From TMED14 sp041179465 (GTDB taxonomy: Bacteria; Bacteroidota; Bacteroidia; Flavobacteriales; Schleiferiaceae): DNA of 28,149 nt. The position numbers were made by a program, and so were the translations under genes. The stretch is taken from positions 1 to 28,149 of the forward strand of contig JBEGTJ010000026.1 in NCBI GenBank assembly GCA_041179465.1. The letters are read 5' to 3'. Below, one piece after another: positions 22,626 through 28,149 of this stretch (position 1 is the first letter of the stretch; each line of letters starts with the position of its first letter). The notes below the pieces were generated by a model. The model saw only the letters and a program-made list of their open reading frames with translations, did no database searches and was not told where the DNA came from.

Positions 22626-23388
22626 CGAACAGGGGCACCGCAAAGTGCGCGCCGGCAAAGGTAAGCCCCTGCGCCGGGGCAGAGGGCCCCGATTCCGTCC
22701 TTTTTTGGCTCGAGAACACGCGGTTCCACTCCGCCAGTCCGCGGTCGGCTACGGCCTGTTCCACCATGGTCCCGACCAGCGAACGCACCATATTCCGCAA
22801 AAAGCGATTGCCCTCCACCTGAAACTCGAGCGCGCCGTCGGCGACCACCCACTGCGCCCGATGAAGGGTACAGCGCCCGTTGGTTTGGGCCCCGCCGCTG
22901 CGCTCAAAGGCCCCAAAGTGATGCTCCCCTACCACGCTGGCAGCCATCTCGTGGAGCAAGGTTTCGTTGAGTTCGCGCTCGTACAGCCAAGAAGTGTCGC
23001 GCCCAAACACCGATTTTTGGCGCTGGATGCGGTACGAGTACCCCCGAGCCACGGCGCTGAACCGGGCGTGCACCGACGCGTCCACGGGCACGGCTTCCAA
23101 CAGCACTACGTCGGGGGGTAAAAATCGATTGAGGCGAAACCGCATTTCGCCCGCGTCGAGCTCCCGGTCCACCTCGAGGTGCGCCACGTAGTTCCGGGCG
23201 TGAACGCCGGCGTCGGTGCGCCCTACGCCCACCACGGCCACCTCGGTACGCAGCCAGGTGGCCAAGCTGGTTTCGAGCACGCCCTGCACCGTGCGGCCCT
23301 GCGCTTGGCGCTGCCAACCTAAAAATTCCGCGCCGTGGTAGGCCAACCGCAGCGCATACCGATGGGAGAACGACCTTTGGGCTTCCAT
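22597..23388 (-). CDS. truA: tRNA pseudouridine(38-40) synthase
   Basis: 263 residues, family length. The catalytic aspartate is D59 in GVGRTDAGVHA. RLAYHGAEFLGWQRQ, LNRFLPPDVV, FLRNMVRSLVGTM and the C-terminal APAQGLTF region complete the family pattern. It isomerises uridines 38-40 in the anticodon arm. The start at 23386-23388 overlaps, on the opposite strand, the ATG of the YfcE-type gene by two bases. A consensus -7 box lies six bases upstream, inside the partner gene. The open frame continues upstream to 23784, but that part is antisense to the phosphoesterase gene. Confidence 0.95.
   Translation of the reverse strand: MEAQRSFSHRYALRLAYHGAEFLGWQRQAQGRTVQGVLETSLATWLRTEVAVVGVGRTDAGVHARNYVAHLEVDRELDAGEMRFRLNRFLPPDVVLLEAVPVDASVHARFSAVARGYSYRIQRQKSVFGRDTSWLYERELNETLLHEMAASVVGEHHFGAFERSGGAQTNGRCTLHRAQWVVADGALEFQVEGNRFLRNMVRSLVGTMVEQAVADRGLAEWNRVFSSQKRTESGPSAPAQGLTFAGAHFAVPLFDGRENPHYI
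23372..23379 (+). promoter_or_regulatory. Possible -7 box of the phosphoesterase gene, inside truA
   Basis: GACCTTTG, one mismatch in the first base to TACCTTTG, seven bases before the ATG at 23387. The same variant precedes the DUF4293 and RNase Z genes. Confidence 0.4.
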
Positions 23389-23914
23389 GTCCACCAAAGG
23401 TAGCGCCCTGAACATACTCCTGCTGTCCGACACGCACGGCCACCTCGACGAACGCATTTTGGCGCACGCCGCCGAAGCCGACGAAATTTGGCACGCCGGC
23501 GACGTGGGTTCGCTGGACGTCGTCGACCGCCTGGTGGCCCTGGGCAAACCCGTTCGCGGGGTATTTGGAAACATTGACGACGCCGTGCTTCGCCGGGTGT
23601 GGCCGCACGACCAGCGATTTACCGCGGGCGGACTTCGCTTCTGGATCACGCACATCGCAGGGCCTGCGGGGCGGCTTCCGACGGCCATCAAGGCGGAGCT
23701 GCGCGCCAACCCAGTCGACGTGCTGATTTGCGGGCATTCCCACCTTTTGCGGGTAGGGCGCGACCCTTCGGGGGTGCTGTGCATGAATCCCGGGGCCTGC
23801 GGCCACCATGGGTTTCACAAGGTGCGCACGATGCTTCGCTTTCGTCTTCAGGGCGGACAGCTCGAAGACCTCGCCGTGGTCGAGCTCGGCGCGCGCGGAG
23901 GCCGAACGGCCTAA
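23387..23914 (+). CDS. YfcE/MJ0936-type metallophosphoesterase
   Basis: 175 residues. The calcineurin-like metal motifs are in order: SDTHG (D15, H17), HAGDV (D39), GNID, and GHSH near residue 120. Such proteins hydrolyse phosphodiesters with two metal ions; the biological substrate is unknown. ATG at 23387, sharing two bases with the divergent truA ATG. Its stop ends one base before the stop of the convergent DUF4293 gene begins. Confidence 0.92.
   Translation: MSTKGSALNILLLSDTHGHLDERILAHAAEADEIWHAGDVGSLDVVDRLVALGKPVRGVFGNIDDAVLRRVWPHDQRFTAGGLRFWITHIAGPAGRLPTAIKAELRANPVDVLICGHSHLLRVGRDPSGVLCMNPGACGHHGFHKVRTMLRFRLQGGQLEDLAVVELGARGGRTA
23395..23402 (-). promoter_or_regulatory. -7 promoter box of truA, inside the phosphoesterase gene
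   Basis: Minus strand TACCTTTG, a full match, six bases before the truA ATG and within codons 3-6 of the divergent phosphoesterase gene. Confidence 0.6.
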
Positions 23915-24298
23915 CTACTTTTTACCGCCTTTGCGCTTGGGGCGAAAGCTGTCTGCTTCGCGGACTTTGGCTTCGTCGGCCTGTATGGCACGGTTCGCCA
24001 TCGACGCAAAGACCACGGCCACCAACGGAAGCGCCACCGACCACGACCGGTCCGCCGACGCCGTTCCTTGAAGCACCGGGATGAGGTAGACGATTTCGAG
24101 GGCAAACGCGGCGAGGATTCCGACTCGATTCACCACAAATTGGCGCTGGCGATGCCGGTAGTAGGTGATGTTGGCCGTGAAGAGGGCCACGCCCAATCCG
24201 GCCAGAAGCGAAGACCATTCCGTAGGGTTGGCCGCACCTACGGCAAACAGCGAAGCAGCCGCAAGGGCCATGTACAGGGTTTGAATACGTTGCCACAT
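23915..24298 (-). CDS. DUF4293 family membrane protein
   Basis: 127 residues. The MWQRIQTLYMALAAASLFAV start, about four hydrophobic helices, the charged YYRHRQRQFVVNRVG loop, and the conserved ANRAIQADEAKVREADSFRP end match DUF4293, a Bacteroidota inner-membrane family of unknown function. The tail is strongly basic (PKRKGGKK). The start is the ATG at 24296-24298, preceded six bases upstream by a GACCTTTG box. The gene is commonly found beside rho in this phylum (recollection), as here. Confidence 0.85.
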   Translation of the reverse strand: MWQRIQTLYMALAAASLFAVGAANPTEWSSLLAGLGVALFTANITYYRHRQRQFVVNRVGILAAFALEIVYLIPVLQGTASADRSWSVALPLVAVVFASMANRAIQADEAKVREADSFRPKRKGGKK

Positions 24299-24304
24299 AA
24301 TGTG

Positions 24305-24312
24305 CAAAGGTC
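24305..24312 (-). promoter_or_regulatory. Possible -7 box of the DUF4293 gene
   Basis: Minus strand GACCTTTG, one mismatch to TAnnTTTG, six bases before the ATG. Confidence 0.4.
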
Positions 24313-24332
24313 AGGTATAGCCGCGCTTCGTG

Positions 24333-24340
24333 TATATTTG
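24333..24340 (+). promoter_or_regulatory. -7 promoter box of rho
   Basis: TATATTTG, a full match to TAnnTTTG, in the divergent gap between the DUF4293 gene and rho, 76 bases before the rho ATG. Unlike most genes here, rho would have a real leader. Confidence 0.55.
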
Positions 24341-24416
24341 CCCCAGCAAAGAGCTCAATTCGGGCTCAATCTCTCTTCCACATTCCTGTTTTACAGTTCC
24401 TTACACCCTTATTGGT
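24341..24416 (+). promoter_or_regulatory. Pyrimidine-rich rho leader, possible Rho loading site
   Basis: About 70 bases lie between the rho promoter and its ATG, the longest leader inferred in the window. From 24366 to 24410 it is rich in C and T and almost free of G (CTCAATCTCTCTTCCACATT and onward), the composition of a Rho utilisation site. Autogenous termination in the leader is known for rho in E. coli; its operation here is inference. Confidence 0.4.
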
Positions 24417-26165
24417 ATGGCGTCATTGCCTGATCTCTCGGATCGCAAACTTCCCGAGCTCAAAGAATTAGCGGAATCTTTAGGCGTACCCAAAGCGCGG
24501 TACCTGCGCAAACCTGAATTGCTCGAAGCCATTCAGCAGCTGGGCGCTTCGCCCTCCCCCACGTCGTCTGAGCCGGCCAGCGAGGCTCCGGCCGCTGAAG
24601 GTCGCCGCCGCGGACGTCCGTCGCGCGCGAACGACGAAGGCAGTGCGCCGACCGCAGCACAGGGTTCAGCCAACGCCGACGAGCGCGCACCGCGAGAAGA
24701 ACGACCCCGCCGCGAAGGTTGGGAAGACCGCGGACCCCGCCAAGACCGTGGTCCCCGCGATGACCGTGGACCCCGCGAAGACCGCGGACCCCGCGAAGAC
24801 CGCGGACCCCGCGAAGACCGTGGACCCCGCGAAGACCGTGGACCCCGCGAAGACCGTGGACCCCGTGAAGACCGTCCGCGCCGCGAAGGCTGGGAAGACC
24901 GCGGACCCCGCGAGGACCGCGGACCCCGCGAGGACCGTGGACCCCGCGAGGACCGTCCGCGCCGCGAAGGCTGGGAAGACCGCGGACCCCGCGAGCCCCG
25001 CGAGCCCCGCGAGCCCCGCCAACCCAAAATTCAGGAACCCGTCTACGAATTTGAGGGCATCATTCCGACCGAAGGTGTGGTCGAAATCATGCCTGAGGGC
25101 TTCGGATTCCTGCGTTCGAGCGACTACAACTACCTGAATTCGCCGGACGACGTACTGCTCACCCAGCAGCAGATCAAGCACTACGGCCTCAAAACGGGCG
25201 ACACCGTCCGCGGCGAAGTCCGCCCTCCGCGCGAAGGCGAGAAATTTTTCCCGCTGACCAAGGTGCACATGATCAACGGAAAAAATCCCGAGTTCATTCG
25301 CGACCGCGTAGCCTTTGAGCACCTCACGCCCCTGTTTCCTGAAGAGAAATTCAATTTGACCGGGCGCAAAGCAACCGTCAGCACGCGCATTATTGACCTC
25401 GTGTCTCCCATCGGCAAAGGCCAGCGCGGACTCATCGTCGCGCAACCCAAGACCGGTAAGACGACCCTGCTCAAGGAAGTAGCCAACGCCATTGCCGCCA
25501 ACCATCCGGAGGTGTACATGATCATCCTGCTGATCGACGAACGCCCTGAAGAGGTCACCGACATGGCGCGAAGCGTGAACGCTGAAGTCGTCGCCTCGAC
25601 GTTTGACGAGCCCGCGGAACGCCACGTGCGCGTCGCCAACATCGTCCTCGAGAAGGCCAAACGGCTGGTCGAAAGCGGCCACGACGTCGTGATCCTGCTC
25701 GACTCAATCACCCGCTTGGCGCGGGCCTACAACACCGTGAGTCCGGCCTCAGGCAAGGTGCTTTCGGGCGGAGTCGACGCCAACGCCCTGCACAAGCCCA
25801 AGCGCTTCTTCGGTGCCGCCCGCAACATTGAAAACGGCGGATCGCTCACCATCTTGGCCACCGCCTTGATCGACACGGGCTCCAAAATGGACGAGGTCAT
25901 CTTTGAAGAATTCAAGGGAACCGGCAACATGGAAATGCAGCTCGACCGCCGCATTGCCAACCGCCGAATCTGGCCGGCCATCGACTTGATTGCTTCGGGA
26001 ACCCGCAAAGAAGACATGCTGCTAAGCCCCGAGGTGCTGAACCGCATGTACATCTTGCGCCGCCACTTGGCCGACATGACTCCGGTGGAGGCCATGGAGT
26101 TCCTCGAAGACCGCATGAGCAAAACGCGCAACAACGAGGAATTCCTCGTTTCGATGAACGGCTAA
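24417..26165 (+). CDS. rho: Transcription termination factor Rho with long disordered insert
   Basis: 582 residues. Order: Rho_N SAP-like helices (1-45, LPELKELAESLGVPKARYLRK), a disordered Arg/Asp/Glu/Pro-rich region (about 46-210), the RNA-binding cold-shock domain (about 212-290, GVVEIMPEGFGFLRS), and the ATPase core with Walker A QPKTGKTT (349-356), LLIDERPEEVTDM, LDSITRLARAYN and the conserved C-terminal part. Rho is the hexameric RNA helicase that terminates transcription. Residues 96-208 are built from GPR(E/D/Q)DR hexapeptides punctuated by RPRREGWED. Disordered inserts in Bacteroidota Rho have been linked to condensate formation. The ATG at 24417 is set by the SAP-like start. Confidence 0.97.
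   Translation: MASLPDLSDRKLPELKELAESLGVPKARYLRKPELLEAIQQLGASPSPTSSEPASEAPAAEGRRRGRPSRANDEGSAPTAAQGSANADERAPREERPRREGWEDRGPRQDRGPRDDRGPREDRGPREDRGPREDRGPREDRGPREDRGPREDRPRREGWEDRGPREDRGPREDRGPREDRPRREGWEDRGPREPREPREPRQPKIQEPVYEFEGIIPTEGVVEIMPEGFGFLRSSDYNYLNSPDDVLLTQQQIKHYGLKTGDTVRGEVRPPREGEKFFPLTKVHMINGKNPEFIRDRVAFEHLTPLFPEEKFNLTGRKATVSTRIIDLVSPIGKGQRGLIVAQPKTGKTTLLKEVANAIAANHPEVYMIILLIDERPEEVTDMARSVNAEVVASTFDEPAERHVRVANIVLEKAKRLVESGHDVVILLDSITRLARAYNTVSPASGKVLSGGVDANALHKPKRFFGAARNIENGGSLTILATALIDTGSKMDEVIFEEFKGTGNMEMQLDRRIANRRIWPAIDLIASGTRKEDMLLSPEVLNRMYILRRHLADMTPVEAMEFLEDRMSKTRNNEEFLVSMNG
24699..25025 (+). repeat. 18-base tandem repeat array encoding RGPRED hexapeptides in Rho
   Basis: The unit, close to CGCGGACCCCGCGAAGAC, is repeated at least 11 times with a few synonymous changes, in blocks of about 8 and 3 separated by RPRREGWED-coding segments. 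It ends in GAGCCCCGC repeats (REP). Copy-number change keeps the frame because the unit is a multiple of three. Confidence 0.93.
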
Positions 26166-26190
26166 GGCCCTCCGCGAACGGCACGCACAG

Positions 26191-26220
26191 AGCCGCTCCC
26201 GAGGGGGAGCGGCTTTTTTT
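26191..26220 (+). terminator. Rho-independent terminator after rho
   Basis: AGCCGCTCCC (26191-26200) pairs with GGGAGCGGCT (26205-26214) around a GAGG loop, followed by a run of T to 26220. The T-tract overlaps the stop codon of the convergent RNase Z gene (26219-26221). Confidence 0.92.
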
Positions 26221-27142
26221 ATTCTGCTGCGGCGAGCGGATTCAGTCCGCTTTGGCCGACCAAAATCCGCCCCGAATACACGGCCGATGCTTCGGCGGCA
26301 AAGTCCGCCAGCCGCGCGTAGCGCTGCGAAAAGTGCCCCAAAACCAAGCAACCGGCACCGGCCGACGCCGCCACGAGTCCCGCCTCACGAGCCGTGGAAT
26401 GCCCTGTTTTTTCGGCCAGCGCCTGATGACGCCCTAAAAACGTGCTTTCGTGGTACAAATAATCGACACCCTGGGCAAAGTCGGCGAGCGCGGGCTCGTA
26501 GCGGGTGTCGGTCAAGTAGGCCATGCGGAATCCGCGCCGTCCGGGTACAGTCACCGACGCATTCGGCACCCGCTGGCCCCCGCGGGTCGTCGCATCCAGC
26601 CCGAGCTGCAGGCTGCGAAAGTCCGCGTGCTCAAGGCCCGCGGCCACAGCGGCCTCATAATCCACCGACCGCGGAGCGACGCGCTCCTCGACGAGGTAGC
26701 CCCAGGCCTCGATTCGGTGGTTCAAGGGGTGCGCGTAGATGCGGACGTCGTCGTTCTCCAGCACGCATCCGTGCTCTGCGGGCACCAACTGAACCGGGTA
26801 GGACCACGATCCGTCAGTGGCCGCGTTTATTCCGTGCAAAAAGTCGGGCAGGCCCCGCGGGCCCACCACCACGAGCGGCTTGACCCGCCCTTGAAGGGTC
26901 CACGACGAAAGCAGTCCGGGTAACCCAAAGACGTGGTCGCCGTGCAGGTGGGTAATGAGTACGACGTCATAAGAAGCGCCCCGCAGCCCCACTTCGCGAA
27001 TGCGAATCTGAGTGCCCTCGCCGCAATCGAGGAGCAGGAGGGTTCCGCCCACCCTCAGCGACTGGGCCGAGGGATACTGGTTGGGGGCCGGAACAGCCGC
27101 GCTGCACCCCAAGATGCGCCAATCGATGCGAGAAAAGTCCAT
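26219..27142 (-). CDS. rnz: Ribonuclease Z
   Basis: 307 residues. The metallo-beta-lactamase zinc motif is HLHGDH (65-70), with GSWSYPVQLVPAEHG, TGHSTAREAG and LGHFSQRY completing the RNase Z pattern. It cleaves the 3' trailer of pre-tRNAs. The start at 27140-27142 (MDFSRIDWRILGCSAAVP) is preferred over an in-frame upstream codon that would cross into the pyrR promoter. A GACCTTTG box lies six bases upstream. It converges with rho, and its stop lies in the rho terminator T-tract. Confidence 0.94.
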   Translation of the reverse strand: MDFSRIDWRILGCSAAVPAPNQYPSAQSLRVGGTLLLLDCGEGTQIRIREVGLRGASYDVVLITHLHGDHVFGLPGLLSSWTLQGRVKPLVVVGPRGLPDFLHGINAATDGSWSYPVQLVPAEHGCVLENDDVRIYAHPLNHRIEAWGYLVEERVAPRSVDYEAAVAAGLEHADFRSLQLGLDATTRGGQRVPNASVTVPGRRGFRMAYLTDTRYEPALADFAQGVDYLYHESTFLGRHQALAEKTGHSTAREAGLVAASAGAGCLVLGHFSQRYARLADFAAEASAVYSGRILVGQSGLNPLAAAE

Positions 27143-27148
27143 GGCTCC

Positions 27149-27156
27149 CAAAGGTC
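27149..27156 (-). promoter_or_regulatory. Possible -7 box of rnz
   Basis: Minus strand GACCTTTG, one mismatch to TAnnTTTG, six bases before the rnz ATG. Confidence 0.4.
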
Positions 27157-27183
27157 GCGCGCGAACGGGATGCAAAAAAGCCC

Positions 27184-27191
27184 TAATTTTG
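27184..27191 (+). promoter_or_regulatory. -7 promoter box of pyrR
   Basis: TAATTTTG, a full match, eight bases before the pyrR ATG. The implied leader is too short to hold an attenuator. Confidence 0.55.
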
Positions 27192-27199
27192 AAGCCGAG

Positions 27200-27754
27200 A
27201 TGGCCCAAAAGACGCTTTTATCCCAGCGCGACTGCGAAGTCACCCTGCGTCGGCTGTGCCACCAGCTCAACGAGGTGCACGTTCCGTGGAGCCGCACCGT
27301 CCTCGTGGGCATTCAACCCCGGGGCAGCAAGCTGCTCAAGGCGCTCGTTGCCCAACTGGAATCAGAATTTCAAACGGGGCCCATCGCCCACGGCCTGCTC
27401 GACATCACCTTCCACCGCGACGACTTTCGGCGGCGCGAAGAACCCCTTGCCGCCAGCCCCACCGAGATGGACGTGCTCATTGAAGGCAAGCGGGTCGTGC
27501 TCATCGACGACGTGCTCTATACGGGGCGCTCGGTCCGGGCCGCGCTGGACGCCCTCGGCGATTTTGGCCGCCCCGAGCGCGTGGAGCTCTGCGTGCTGAT
27601 CGACCGCCGCTTTTCGCGCGAACTCCCGATCCAGCCCGACTATTCCGGCCGCCGCGTCGACGCCCTCAACCACGAACGGGTGCGCCTGAACTGGCGCGGA
27701 GAAACCCTTGAATCCGTACTGCTCGAATCCCAACCCTATGCCCCGGAACGCTAA
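27200..27754 (+). CDS. pyrR: PyrR: uracil phosphoribosyltransferase / pyr regulator
   Basis: 184 residues. The PRPP-binding loop VVLIDDVLYTGRS (99-111) and the N-terminus MAQKTLLSQRDCEVTLRRLC, together with VGIQPRG and DALGDFGRPERVELCVLIDR, match PyrR. In Firmicutes PyrR binds pyr mRNA leaders in response to UMP and also has uracil phosphoribosyltransferase activity. Here neither the 8-base gap before it nor the 17-base overlap with pyrB leaves room for an attenuator, so a local RNA-binding role is doubtful. The ATG at 27200 is fixed by family length and the promoter box. Confidence 0.93.
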   Translation: MAQKTLLSQRDCEVTLRRLCHQLNEVHVPWSRTVLVGIQPRGSKLLKALVAQLESEFQTGPIAHGLLDITFHRDDFRRREEPLAASPTEMDVLIEGKRVVLIDDVLYTGRSVRAALDALGDFGRPERVELCVLIDRRFSRELPIQPDYSGRRVDALNHERVRLNWRGETLESVLLESQPYAPER

Positions 27755-28149
27755 GCTGCAATCTCGACACCTCCTTGGACTTCAGCACGTTCCCGCCGAA
27801 GACCTCCACCTCATTTTGCACTGGGCCGGCCACTTCAAAGAGGTCATCAACCGACCGATCAAACGGGTCCCTTCGCTTCGCGACATTACCATCGCCAACC
27901 TCTTTTTTGAAAATTCAACCCGCACGCGCCTGAGCTTTGAACTCGCCGAGAAACGACTTTCGGCCGACGTAGTCAACTTTGCCGCCTCCAACTCGTCGGT
28001 AAAAAAAGGCGAAACCCTCACCGACACGGTGAACAACATCCTCGCGATGAAGGTGGACGTGGTCGTCATTCGCCACGCCGACGCCGGGGTGCCGCAGTTT
28101 TTGGCCGATAGGGTTCCCGCGCACATCGTCAACGCGGGCGACGGCACCC
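27738..28149 (+). CDS. pyrB: Aspartate carbamoyltransferase catalytic subunit, 5' part
   Basis: The first 137 residues are visible; the gene runs off the right edge. The carbamoyl-phosphate-binding motif FENSTRTRLSFE and the following KKGETLTDTVNN stretch identify the catalytic chain that condenses carbamoyl phosphate and aspartate in pyrimidine synthesis. The N-terminus RHLLGLQHVPAEDL is typical. It begins at ATG 27738, overlapping the end of pyrR by 17 bases, so the two are translationally coupled. Confidence 0.95.
   Translation, partial: MPRNAKLQSRHLLGLQHVPAEDLHLILHWAGHFKEVINRPIKRVPSLRDITIANLFFENSTRTRLSFELAEKRLSADVVNFAASNSSVKKGETLTDTVNNILAMKVDVVVIRHADAGVPQFLADRVPAHIVNAGDGT

Noticed and set aside
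24699..25025. Possible CRISPR array
   Set aside because: Units are contiguous 18-mers without unique spacers and encode part of Rho.
24643..25137. Alternative-frame ORF over the rho array encoding DPAKT repeats
   Set aside because: The 18-base repeat makes all frames open periodically. The Rho frame continues into conserved domains on both sides, so this is a by-product.
1..28149. tRNA, rRNA, insertion sequence or prophage
   Set aside because: No tRNA-like cloverleaf, transposase, integrase or terminal inverted repeat was recognised on either strand.

Overview
The window is a dense, high-GC stretch of bacterial chromosome from the Bacteroidota. The evidence is the repeated Bacteroidota-type -7 promoter element (TAnnTTTG, mostly TACCTTTG) in front of genes on both strands, the scarcity of Shine-Dalgarno sequences, a Rho factor with a long disordered insert, and families typical of this phylum (DUF4293, DUF4920, a small protein usually misnamed 'ABC transporter ATPase', stand-alone MnmD). 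Flavobacteriales-like gene content is an inference; the genus cannot be read from the sequence.

Layout. 1-3.5 kb: start of a hotdog thioesterase (-), then thrS-infC-rpmI-rplT (+), closed by a strong terminator. 3.5-5.4 kb: a Fic protein (+) whose tail overlaps a stand-alone ABC ATPase (-). 5.4-7.8 kb: lpdA (-) joined in frame to a truncated RidA domain, and a divergent pabA/trpG-type amidotransferase (+). 7.8-10.3 kb: lptD (-). 10.3-15.5 kb: an operon (+) of SPOR-domain amidase, MCE/MlaD protein, membrane Fe-S protein, HAD phosphatase, HdrB-like CCG protein and a small conserved protein. 15.5-17.6 kb: an operon (-) of DUF4920 lipoprotein, cytochrome c-type lipoprotein, mnmD and a Nudix hydrolase. 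17.7-20.8 kb: ilvE (+), a Bacteroidota hypothetical (-), a TIGR01777 epimerase (+) and a small membrane protein (+). 20.8-23.4 kb: truA and an ABC exporter (-). 23.4-28.1 kb: a YfcE-type phosphoesterase (+), a DUF4293 protein (-), rho (+), RNase Z (-), pyrR and the start of pyrB (+).

The content is largely housekeeping: translation, envelope biogenesis (LptD, amidase, MCE), redox carriers, tRNA modification and maturation (TruA, MnmD, RNase Z), transcription termination and pyrimidine synthesis. I see no mobile element, CRISPR array, tRNA, rRNA or prophage. No intergenic gap exceeds 300 bases; the longest are about 100-107 bases.

The interesting part is genome architecture. Many genes have a -7 box ending only 4-12 bases before the start codon, implying leaderless or near-leaderless mRNAs. 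Two divergent pairs (lptD/amidase and truA/phosphoesterase) share their start codons on opposite strands, with each promoter inside the partner gene. Convergent pairs share stop codons. Other points are the RidA-LpdA fusion ORF, the hexapeptide array in Rho, a probable non-canonical infC start, and a 14-base tandem repeat that has a relative inside a coding sequence. I did not find a clearly new multi-gene system.
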